In this document: piece after piece, positions 1 through 6,803 of the stretch
How positions within the stretch are numbered: position 1 is the stretch's first letter
How the letters are laid out: each line of letters starts with the position of its first letter
Assembly (NCBI GenBank): GCA_035544495.1
Contig: DATKEU010000580.1
Coordinates: 1 to 6,918 of the forward strand
Source of the DNA: DATKEU01 sp035544495
GTDB lineage: Bacteria; Myxococcota_A; Polyangia; Fen-1088
DNA: 6,918 bases
Reading direction: 5' to 3'
Notes under the pieces: generated by a model
Told to the model about the DNA's origin: nothing
What the model saw: only the letters and a program-made list of their open reading frames with translations
Databases searched by the model: none
Made by a program: the position numbers and the translations under genes

Positions 1-887
1 ACGCCGAAGCCGCCGCCGCCACCGAGCGGCAACTGGCGCTGGGCCCCAGCGAGGGCGCCGGGTATGCGAACCTGGCGGAGCTGCTGATGGCGACCGGCCG
101 CATTCCCGAGGCAGAGGATCGCTACCGCGAGGCCATTCGCACCGACAGCGAATCACCCGAGCGCCGGCTGCGCGAGCGCAGCCTGGCCCTGAGCTATTAC
201 GGCCTCGGCGTGGCGCTGGATCGCGACGGCCAGGCGGCGGCCGCGCGCGAGATGATCGGGCGCGCGCTGGCCCTCGACCCGGGGATAGCGATGCTGCAGC
301 TGGCTTTGAAACCGGGTGGCGACGTCACGTTCGAGCCGCCCGGCGACGTCCACTATTACCTGGCGCTGGCGCACGAGGTGGCTGGACGTGCCGCCGAGTC
401 GGAAGACGCCTTCCGCGCCTTTCTGGCCGCGCGCCCCGGCGACCGGTGGGAGAAAGCGGCGCGGGCGCACCTCGGCGCGCTGGACTCGCAGCGCAAGCGG
501 CGGAGCGCACGCGGCGCCCTGCGCGTGCTGGCGACCGCCACCACCCACGCTTCCGGTCCGATCCCGGCGCCGCTGATCGACGCCGCCTGGCGCCGCCGCC
601 CCAATCTGATCGACGGTTGCCTGGCGCGCCTCGCGACCGCGCCGGCCGGCCACGAGCCTTTTCGCGTTCCGCTGGACCTCGAGCTCGACGCCCGCGGCGC
701 GCTCACCCGCGCGACCGTTCCCCGGCCCACCGATCTCGACGCCGCCTTCGTTGACTGCGTCGAACAGTCGGTGCGCGCCGGCCTGGTCGTGCTGGCCGCG
801 CCCGCGCCCGCGCCGTCGACGGGGAACAAAAGGAAGAGCCCGCCCGGCTCGACGCTGGCGCGCCTCGAGCTTCTGATCGGGGATTAG
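1..887 (+). CDS. TPR protein with AgmX/PglI-like C-terminal domain (5' end missing)
   Basis: The frame is open from base 3 to the TAG at 885-887, so 294 codons are visible and the true start lies before the window. An ATG at 87 is internal: the 28 codons before it already continue a helical repeat. Three TPR-like helix pairs are visible at about visible residues 20-48, 59-94 and 116-147 (for example GRIPEAEDRYREAIRTD and GRAAESEDAFRAFLAARP). After a basic linker, residues 200-268 resemble the myxobacterial AgmX/PglI or TonB-like C-terminal module: an early Cys (DGCL), a strand pair around LDLELDARGALTRATV, then a second Cys in FVDCVEQSVR. The usual aromatic-Phe-Pro ending is replaced by LVVLAAP. 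TPRs bind proteins; the C-terminal module occurs in envelope proteins of gliding and secretion machineries, so a scaffold or envelope role is inferred. Substrate and partners cannot be told. It is separate from the next operon. Confidence 0.75.
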   Translation, partial: AEAAAATERQLALGPSEGAGYANLAELLMATGRIPEAEDRYREAIRTDSESPERRLRERSLALSYYGLGVALDRDGQAAAAREMIGRALALDPGIAMLQLALKPGGDVTFEPPGDVHYYLALAHEVAGRAAESEDAFRAFLAARPGDRWEKAARAHLGALDSQRKRRSARGALRVLATATTHASGPIPAPLIDAAWRRRPNLIDGCLARLATAPAGHEPFRVPLDLELDARGALTRATVPRPTDLDAAFVDCVEQSVRAGLVVLAAPAPAPSTGNKRKSPPGSTLARLELLIGD

Positions 888-922
888 TCCAGGTGCCACC
901 CGATGACGGGCCACCGGTGCGA

Positions 923-952
923 TTGATCGCCGCGACCATCGCGCGGTATAGG
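923..952 (+). promoter_or_regulatory. Candidate sigma70-type promoter of the kinase-panBC unit
   Basis: TTGATC (923-928, 4 of 6 to TTGACA) and TATAGG (947-952, 4 of 6 to TATAAT) are separated by 18 bp in the only gap upstream of the operon. The -10 ends 5 nt before the ATG at 958, so transcription would begin at or next to that start codon. This implies a leaderless or nearly leaderless mRNA. No transcript data support it; the call rests on motif and spacing. Confidence 0.4.
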
Positions 953-957
953 GGACG

Positions 958-1608
958 ATGACGATGGCGCGCACCGACCGGCCACGGTACATCGCGGTGG
1001 AAGGCCCCATCGGCGCTGGCAAGTCCAGCCTGGCGGAGATCCTGGCCGACGAGCTCTCGGCGCGCATCATCCGTGAGAGCCCGGAGGAGAATCCGTTCCT
1101 GGGCCCTTTCTACAAAAACCCCAGGCGCCACGCGATGTCGGTGCAGCTCTTCTTCCTGCTGCAGCGTTATGGCCAGCAGGCCGAGCTGTCGCAGGGCGAT
1201 CTGTTCGCGCGCGGCGGGACAGTGTCCGATTATCTGTTCGCGAAAGATCGCCTGTTCGCGTCGCTGAACCTGTCGCCCGACGAGATGGCGCTCTATGACC
1301 GCATCTACCAGATGTTGAAGCCGCGCACGGTGGCGCCCGATCTGGTGGTCTATCTGCAAGCCCGCACCGACGTTCTGCTGGAACGGATCCGCAAGCGCGG
1401 GCGCAGCGAGGAGAGGCCGATCCGCGCCGAGTACATCGAACAGGTGGCCCGCGCCTACGCGGAGTTCTTCTTCAACTACAACGAGGGCCCGTTGCTGATC
1501 GTCAACGCGTCCGACATCGACTTCGTCGGCAACGCCGAGGATCGCGCCGCGCTGGTCTCGGTGATTCGCCGCACCCGCACGGGCACCAGCCACTGGAGTC
1601 GGGGATAA
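958..1608 (+). CDS. Deoxynucleoside kinase (dNK/dCK-dGK family)
   Basis: Probable cytosolic kinase that phosphorylates deoxynucleosides to their 5'-monophosphates with ATP or another NTP (salvage); the preferred base cannot be read from the sequence. The 216-aa length fits the family. A Walker A loop GPIGAGKSS lies at residues 16-24. E40 in ESPEENPFL sits where the family's catalytic base is expected. VQLFFLLQRY (62-71) corresponds to the substrate-site helix, and the arginine-rich LID RIRKRGRSEER is at 143-153. The usual ERS motif is replaced by SDYLFAKDR (90-98), which I recall as normal for this bacterial branch. Two starts are possible. ATG 958 fits a leaderless transcript, while ATG 964 lies 8 nt after GGGGA and would give 214 aa. 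The gene is followed after 10 nt by panB, so co-transcription is likely although the pathways differ. Confidence 0.9.
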   Translation: MTMARTDRPRYIAVEGPIGAGKSSLAEILADELSARIIRESPEENPFLGPFYKNPRRHAMSVQLFFLLQRYGQQAELSQGDLFARGGTVSDYLFAKDRLFASLNLSPDEMALYDRIYQMLKPRTVAPDLVVYLQARTDVLLERIRKRGRSEERPIRAEYIEQVARAYAEFFFNYNEGPLLIVNASDIDFVGNAEDRAALVSVIRRTRTGTSHWSRG

Positions 1609-1618
1609 TCCGCGAATC

Positions 1619-2443
1619 ATGTCGACGCCTGCCAAACCGACCGCCGCGCCGAAGGTCACCGTGCCGGCGCTCCGCGCCCGCAAGGGCGGCGACAAGGTCG
1701 TCGCCCTGACCGCCTACGACGTGGTCTTCGCCCGCCTGGCCGATCAGGCCGGCGTGGACGTCGTCCTGGTCGGCGACTCACTGGGGATGGTCGTGCAGGG
1801 GCAGGCCTCGACGCTGCCCGTGACGGTGGACGACGTCGTCTATCACACGCGCGCGGTGGCGCGTGGCGCGGCGCGCGCGCACTTGTGCGCCGACATGCCG
1901 TTCATGAGCTATCAGGCGTCGGTCGAGGACGGCATGCGCGCCGCCGGGCGCCTGGTCAAGGACGCCGGCGCGGAGTCGGTCAAGCTCGAGGGCGGCGTCG
2001 AGATAGCGGAGCTGATCCGGCGCCTCACGCGCGCCGGCATTCCGGTCATGGGGCACGTCGGCCTGACGCCGCAGTCGCTGCACAAGTTCGGCGGATTCAA
2101 GATCCAGGGACGCACCGACGAGCAGCGGGCGGCGATTCTGGAGGACGCGCGCGCCGTCGCCGAGGCCGGCGCCTTCGCGCTGGTGATCGAGGGCGTGCCG
2201 CGCGCGCTGGCCGCGGACATCACGCGGGCGGTTTCGGCAGTGACCATCGGCATCGGCGCCGGCCCCGACTGCGACGGCCAGGTGATGGTGATGCACGATC
2301 TGCTGGGCCTGGAGCCGGCGTGGAAGCCGCGCTTCGTGCGCCGCTATGCCGAGATGGGCGCCGCGGCCGGCCAGGCCTTCGCCGCCTACGCCGACGACGT
2401 GCGGGCGGGGCGCTTCCCCTCGAAGGACGAGAGCTGGGATTGA
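1619..2443 (+). CDS. panB: 3-methyl-2-oxobutanoate hydroxymethyltransferase (ketopantoate hydroxymethyltransferase)
   Basis: Transfers a one-carbon unit from 5,10-methylenetetrahydrofolate to alpha-ketoisovalerate, giving ketopantoate; the first committed step of pantothenate synthesis, cytosolic and Mg-dependent. The 274-aa protein carries every family signature: TAYD (31-34), GDSLGMV (52-58), ADMPFMSY (91-98), VKLEGG (121-126), GHVGLTPQS (145-153), FGGFKIQGRT (157-166) and IGIGAGPDCDGQ. Matching E. coli PanB, the metal ligands would be D53, D92 and E124, K122 is the conserved active-site lysine, and E191 is the catalytic glutamate; none is missing. It is about 10 residues longer than E. coli PanB, mostly at the N-terminus. 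The Shine-Dalgarno is poor (GGGGAT 12 nt upstream), which fits coupling to the kinase gene ending 10 nt before. Its stop overlaps the start of panC. Confidence 0.97.
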   Translation: MSTPAKPTAAPKVTVPALRARKGGDKVVALTAYDVVFARLADQAGVDVVLVGDSLGMVVQGQASTLPVTVDDVVYHTRAVARGAARAHLCADMPFMSYQASVEDGMRAAGRLVKDAGAESVKLEGGVEIAELIRRLTRAGIPVMGHVGLTPQSLHKFGGFKIQGRTDEQRAAILEDARAVAEAGAFALVIEGVPRALAADITRAVSAVTIGIGAGPDCDGQVMVMHDLLGLEPAWKPRFVRRYAEMGAAAGQAFAAYADDVRAGRFPSKDESWD

Positions 2444-3303
2444 CCGCCGCCGCATTGCCCGCCGTCGCCGTCATCCGCGACCCGGCCGAGATGGCCGCCT
2501 GGGCCGAGTCCGCGCGCCGCCGCGGCCGGCGCATCGCCTTCGTGCCGACCATGGGCGCCCTGCACGAGGGACACGCCTCGCTGCTGCGCGCCGGCCGCGC
2601 CCGCGGCGACGAGCTGGTGCTGTCGATCTTCGTCAACCCGACGCAGTTCGGCCCGCACGAGGATCTGGCGCGCTACCCGCGCGATCTCGACGGCGACCTG
2701 CGCCTGGCGGCCGGCGCCGCCACGGACGTCGCCTACGTCCCCGACGCCGCGGCGGTGTACCCGCGCGGCTACCAGACCTTCGTCGAGGTGCGCGAGGTCG
2801 AGAAGGGCCTGTGCGGCGATCGCCGCCCGGGCCACTTCGTCGGCGTCGCCACCGTCGTCTGCAAGCTGTTCAACGTTGTCCGCCCCCATGTCGCGCTGTT
2901 CGGCGAGAAGGACTACCAGCAGCTGGCCGTGATCCGCCGGATGGTCCTCGACCTCGACATGGGCATCGAGATCGCCGGCATGCCCATCGTCCGCGAGCCC
3001 GACGGCCTGGCCATGTCCTCGCGCAACCGCTACCTGTCGCCAGCGGAGAGGGAACGCGCGCTGTCCCTGTCGCGCGGGCTCTCGGCGGCGGTGACCGCCG
3101 CGCGCGCGGGCGAGAAAGACGCCGCCGCGCTGGTGGCGATCGCCCGCGAGGCGCTGCGCGGCCAGGCCGACAGCGTCGACTACGTCGAGCTCCGCGACGC
3201 CGACACGCTGGCGCCAGCGGCCCGCCTCGATCGACCGGCGGTCATGCTGGTCGCCGCCTTCGTCGGCCGCACGCGGCTCATCGACAACATGCGGCTCGGC
3301 TGA
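2440..3303 (+). CDS. panC: Pantothenate synthetase (pantoate-beta-alanine ligase)
   Basis: Joins pantoate and beta-alanine using ATP through a pantoyl-adenylate intermediate, yielding pantothenate plus AMP and PPi; a cytosolic enzyme of the nucleotidyltransferase superfamily. Visible motifs are FVPTMGALHEGH (34-45, with the HxGH nucleotide-binding element), SIFVNPTQFGPHEDL (62-76), GHFVGVATVV (131-140), FGEKDYQQL (154-162) and the KMSKS-like AMSSRNRYLS (191-200). The start is chosen as TTG 2440, giving 287 aa. The frame is open further upstream, but that stretch lies inside panB. Homologues begin just before a strand like VIRDPAEM (11-18), so the first in-frame ATG (2491) would remove conserved sequence. 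TTG 2455 is the only alternative. TTG and the panB stop share bases (TTGA), implying translational coupling. A weak GAGAG lies 6 nt upstream. PanD and ketopantoate reductase are not in the window. Confidence 0.95.
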   Translation: MTAAALPAVAVIRDPAEMAAWAESARRRGRRIAFVPTMGALHEGHASLLRAGRARGDELVLSIFVNPTQFGPHEDLARYPRDLDGDLRLAAGAATDVAYVPDAAAVYPRGYQTFVEVREVEKGLCGDRRPGHFVGVATVVCKLFNVVRPHVALFGEKDYQQLAVIRRMVLDLDMGIEIAGMPIVREPDGLAMSSRNRYLSPAERERALSLSRGLSAAVTAARAGEKDAAALVAIAREALRGQADSVDYVELRDADTLAPAARLDRPAVMLVAAFVGRTRLIDNMRLG

Positions 3304-3320
3304 GCGCCAGCGGCTCGGCT
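3291..3320. repeat. 11-bp direct repeat across the convergent gene ends
   Basis: GCGGCTCGGCT occurs at 3291-3301 and again at 3310-3320. The first copy covers the last codons of panC up to the first base of its stop; the second ends inside the stop codon of the minus-strand gene. The copies are in different frames of panC. Only weak 4-bp hairpins and no T-run are present, so this is not an obvious terminator for either gene. Confidence 0.7.
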
Positions 3321-3966
3321 AGTCGGCGCGCGCGATGTGGTGCAGCTTGGCCGGTAGGCCCAGGCGATAGAACCGGCGCAGCTCGTCCAGCATGTCGTTC
3401 ATGCGATCGGTGTCGATGAATCGCCGCTCGAGGCCGGCGGCAAAGCGGTTCGCCTGGTCGTTCGCCGTGCGGTAGCGGTCGCGTTCGTCGGCGTCGAGAT
3501 CGTCGTGCAGGCGGACGCCGTCGTAGAGGCGTTGCCGCAGCCGGGCGCCGCGCTTCGAGAGCAAGACGCAGCAGGCGAACTTGTCGACCTCTGCCTGCAG
3601 CTCCAGCTCCAGCGCGGATACCTGGCGGTCGCCGGCGGCGCAGATGGCGACGTAGACGAAGTGGCTGACGCCTTCCACGGCGAGGCAGAAGTCGTGGAAG
3701 TTGCCGTCGTGCAGGCCGCGCTCCGGATCTTGTTTTTCCAGGTTCGCGACCGTCGCCGGATCGACGTAGAGCCCGACGTCGAGCTCGTCCCCTGCTTGCC
3801 GCAGGAGCAGCTGCTCGCGCGGGGCGCGGGCGACGCCCGCTTGCTGGCGCTGCCGCTCGTCGATCACGAACGCGTCGACGGCGAGATCGGTGCGCACGCG
3901 ATAGAGCCCCTCGAGCCCCAGCTGCAGGCGCGCCAGCACCGACGGAGGCGGCGCTTCGTCGCTCAC
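3319..3966 (-). CDS. Uncharacterised protein, second gene of a two-gene unit
   Basis: I do not recognise this 215-aa protein. It has no signal peptide or membrane segment and is rich in charged residues, so it is probably cytosolic. Features that look conserved are REQLLLRQ (50-57), DELDVGLYVDP (60-70), NFHDFCLAVEGVSHFVYV (89-106), a run LELELQAEVDKFACCVLL (119-136) with two adjacent cysteines, and a basic, probably helical C-terminal part ending FYRLGLPAKLHHIA. The start is GTG 3966, chosen because it overlaps the TGA of the upstream gene in the form GTGA and has GAGGG 9 nt before it. A longer version from ATG 4029 would add 21 residues read out of frame through the neighbour's coding sequence. 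The overlap implies coupled translation and perhaps interacting products. Coding direction is supported by the convincing protein composition compared with the Ala/Gln-rich opposite frame. Confidence 0.75.
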   Translation of the reverse strand: MSDEAPPPSVLARLQLGLEGLYRVRTDLAVDAFVIDERQRQQAGVARAPREQLLLRQAGDELDVGLYVDPATVANLEKQDPERGLHDGNFHDFCLAVEGVSHFVYVAICAAGDRQVSALELELQAEVDKFACCVLLSKRGARLRQRLYDGVRLHDDLDADERDRYRTANDQANRFAAGLERRFIDTDRMNDMLDELRRFYRLGLPAKLHHIARAD

Positions 3967-4532
3967 TGCAGCGGGCCCTCGGGCTTCGGCGGGATCACGC
4001 CCAGCGCCGCCAGCCGCCGCGCCACCCACCGGCTCCTGGTTCGCTGCCAGCGCTGATAAAGGCGCATCACGTCCTGGTTGCTCGCGCAGGGGGAGGTGCG
4101 CCGGCTGACCAGCATCAGCACCTCGACGAAGCGAACGAAGTTCGCCGCCAGCTCGCCGAAGACGTCCCCCAGCGGATCGCCTGTCCAGCCCGTGCCCCCG
4201 CGCGCCAGCTCGCCGTACGCGCTGCCGCCCATGTCGATGTAGTAGTCGACGTCGACCGGCTTGCTGGCCAGGCTGTCAGCCCAGAAGCCCGACACGAACA
4301 GCGACGTGTCGCCGATCTCGCGCAGCTTGGTTCGCCGCTCGCGCGGGTTGGCGTCGAGGGCGGCCATCATCCGCAGCGCCAGCGGCTGTCCCTCGATCGG
4401 CTGCGACCCGTACGCCGCCAGCAGCTGGACGACGTAGTGCTCGGTCAGGGTGCCGCAGGGCAGACCGTGCTCCTTGAAAGCCCGATCCACCTCGGCTCGG
4501 AAGAACTCCGCAATCGAATCGGCGACGTGCAT
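3963..4532 (-). CDS. Uncharacterised protein, first gene of a two-gene unit
   Basis: I cannot name this 189-aa protein. It looks soluble, with no signal peptide or transmembrane segment. The N-terminus (IAEFFRAEVDRAFKEHGL) is probably an amphipathic helix. The centre holds the stretch most likely to be conserved: LREIGDTSLFVSGFWADSL (70-88) followed by KPVDVDYYIDMGGSAYGEL (91-109). A helical segment FGELAANFVRFVEVLMLVS follows, then an arginine-rich tail (QRWQRTRSRWVARRLAALG). From memory, proteins with a similar SLFVSGF/DSL/VDVDYYI pattern occur as hypothetical proteins in other proteobacteria; this is not checked. ATG 4532 is the start: an in-frame TAG lies seven codons upstream and no Shine-Dalgarno precedes it, which agrees with the promoter abutting the ATG. 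It overlaps the next gene by 4 nt and is divergent from groES. Confidence 0.8.
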   Translation of the reverse strand: MHVADSIAEFFRAEVDRAFKEHGLPCGTLTEHYVVQLLAAYGSQPIEGQPLALRMMAALDANPRERRTKLREIGDTSLFVSGFWADSLASKPVDVDYYIDMGGSAYGELARGGTGWTGDPLGDVFGELAANFVRFVEVLMLVSRRTSPCASNQDVMRLYQRWQRTRSRWVARRLAALGVIPPKPEGPLQ

Positions 4533-4538
4533 GTCTAA

Positions 4539-4568
4539 AGTACACGGGATCTATCGGCACTTCGTCAA
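4539..4568 (-). promoter_or_regulatory. Candidate promoter of the unknown pair, probably leaderless
   Basis: Read on the minus strand, TTGACG (4568-4563, 5 of 6) is followed after 18 bp by TGTACT (4544-4539, 4 of 6). The -10 ends 6 nt before the ATG at 4532, so the expected transcription start coincides with the A of the start codon. No purine-rich ribosome site lies before the ATG. Motif-based only. Confidence 0.5.
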
Positions 4569-4573
4569 GTTTT

Positions 4574-4605
4574 GTTAATAGTTACGAGTGGTTACATGCC
4601 GTTAA
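4574..4605. promoter_or_regulatory. Helically phased GTTA repeats, candidate activator site
   Basis: GTTA begins at 4581, 4591 and 4601, exactly 10 bp apart, with a further GTTA at 4574; the two central copies are GTTAC and the last is the palindrome GTTAAC. This is an AT-rich patch in a G+C-rich genome. The copies lie at about -42 to -73 from the predicted minus-strand start. Direct repeats with one-turn spacing just upstream of -35 are typical of OmpR/PhoB-family response regulators; the regulator itself is inferred and unidentified. Confidence 0.45.
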
Positions 4606-4652
4606 CGTTGGCAGGCTAGCATGGCGGGTGCCAGCGACGCGCCGCGAAGGCA

Positions 4653-4680
4653 TTGACAGAAAAGGACTTGTGCATAGAGT
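4653..4680 (+). promoter_or_regulatory. groESL promoter region
   Basis: TTGACA (4653-4658) is a perfect -35 hexamer, 95 bp before the groES ATG. The -10 is uncertain: the region 4671-4680 (TGCATAGAGT) holds only weak matches at short spacing, and a sigma32-like reading (TTGAC then GCAT) is also possible. Transcription would begin near 4685-4688, at the edge of the CIRCE operator, which is the arrangement expected for HrcA repression. Confidence 0.55.
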
Positions 4681-4682
4681 CC
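4664..4682. promoter_or_regulatory. Inverted repeat GGACT-N9-AGTCC over the groESL -10 region
   Basis: GGACT at 4664-4668 and its exact complement AGTCC at 4678-4682 flank 9 nt. The spacer length equals that of CIRCE, and its centre lies 27 bp upstream of the CIRCE centre. It lies before the expected transcript start, so it would act as DNA rather than RNA. Five-base arms may arise by chance. Confidence 0.3.
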
Positions 4683-4686
4683 GCGC

Positions 4687-4713
4687 CTAGCAGTCACCGG
4701 GCATGAGTGCTAG
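4687..4713. promoter_or_regulatory. CIRCE operator (HrcA binding site)
   Basis: CTAGCAGTC-N9-GAGTGCTAG matches the CIRCE consensus TTAGCACTC-N9-GAGTGCTAA with the exact 9-nt spacer. The right arm differs at one base, the left arm at two, and the arms pair with each other except at one position. It lies between the groESL promoter and groES, where HrcA represses chaperonin genes until heat or misfolded protein titrates GroEL. hrcA is not in the window. Confidence 0.9.
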
Positions 4714-4747
4714 ACCGCTATCCCTTTCCAAATTCGAGGAGTCACCC

Positions 4748-5038
4748 ATGAAGGTCCGTCCGCTTCAGGATCGCATCCTGGTCCGTCGTGTCGCCGAAGA
4801 AGAGAAGACCAAGGGCGGGATCATCATCCCCGACACCGCCAAGGAAAAGCCCGCCGAGGGCGAGGTCGTCGCGGTGGGCAGCGGCAAGACCGACGACAAG
4901 GGTAAGCTGCGGCCGCTCACCGTCAAGAAGGGCGATCGCGTGCTGTTCGGCAAGTACAGCGGCAACGACATCAAGATCGACGGTGTCGATCATCTCATCA
5001 TGCGCGAGGACGATGTCCTCGGCGTCATCGAAAAGTAA
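4748..5038 (+). CDS. groES: Co-chaperonin GroES (Hsp10)
   Basis: Forms the heptameric lid that caps GroEL and encloses unfolded substrate in the cytosol. The 96-aa length is standard. The N-terminal signature VRPLQDRILVRR (3-14) is intact. The mobile loop spans about 17-35 and carries GG-III-P (23-28), with the hydrophobic tripeptide I25-I27 that docks on the GroEL apical domain. The later signature VKKGDRVLFGKYSG and the C-terminal DDVLGVIEK are also present. The start is ATG 4748 because GAGGAG (4736-4741) lies 6 nt upstream. An in-frame ATG at 4703 sits inside the CIRCE spacer and would add 15 residues foreign to the family, so it is not used. groEL follows after 26 nt. The operon is expected to be heat-induced and HrcA-controlled. 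Confidence 0.98.
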   Translation: MKVRPLQDRILVRRVAEEEKTKGGIIIPDTAKEKPAEGEVVAVGSGKTDDKGKLRPLTVKKGDRVLFGKYSGNDIKIDGVDHLIMREDDVLGVIEK

Positions 5039-5064
5039 CTCGACAAGAACAACGAGGGACGAAC

Positions 5065-6717
<1,653 letters not shown>

Positions 6718-6721
6718 GGGC

Positions 6722-6739
6722 GGGGGGCCACGGCCCCCC
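6722..6739 (+). terminator. G/C hairpin just after groEL
   Basis: GGGGGGC (6722-6728) pairs with GCCCCCC (6733-6739) around a CACG loop. It begins 5 nt after the groEL stop. It has no T-run behind it, so it is more likely a stabiliser of the mRNA 3' end or a pause element than a complete terminator. Confidence 0.5.
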
Positions 6740-6767
6740 ACCAGCCTCGTTTGCGTTGAGGACGTCG

Positions 6768-6803
6768 AATCGGCGCTGCGGATCATCGCGGCGCCGATTT
6801 TTT
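6768..6803 (+). terminator. Intrinsic terminator of the groESL operon
   Basis: AATCGGCGC (6768-6776) pairs with GCGCCGATT (6791-6799). A U-G pair (6777/6790) and GCG/CGC extend this to a 13-bp stem with a GATCAT loop. Six T's (6798-6803) follow at once, giving a textbook rho-independent terminator on the plus strand. On the minus strand the hairpin is not followed by a T-run, so termination of the facing gene here would be weaker. Confidence 0.9.

Noticed and set aside
888..957. Terminator after the TPR gene
   Set aside because: Only a 4-bp CCCG/CGGG hairpin and no T-run are present.
153..1695. Long minus-strand frames over the TPR and kinase genes
   Set aside because: Arg/Ala/Gly-rich shadows of well-supported plus-strand genes.
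1885..2439. Upstream extension of the panC frame
   Set aside because: It lies inside panB and encodes Arg/Gly-rich nonsense; homology of PanC begins only after 2440.
3505..4056. 183-codon plus-strand frame opposite the unknown pair
   Set aside because: Repetitive Ala/Val/Glu/Gln composition, no ribosome site, and it crosses both minus-strand genes, which have better start, overlap and promoter evidence.
4608..4623. TTGGCA-like sigma54 promoter
   Set aside because: A GG is present, but the GC required 10 nt after it is TG, so the core element is missing.
4615..4635. Imperfect inverted repeat GCTAGCA-N7-TGCCAGC
   Set aside because: Seven-base arms with one mismatch in a G+C-rich spacer; no known operator form and no position relative to a promoter that argues for it.
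4621..4656. Eleven-codon reading frame before groES
   Set aside because: It has no convincing ribosome site and ends inside the -35 hexamer, so it would lie upstream of the expected transcript.
4703..4747. Upstream ATG that would extend GroES by 15 residues
   Set aside because: The ATG lies within the CIRCE spacer and has no ribosome site, whereas ATG 4748 has GAGGAG and gives the normal GroES N-terminus.
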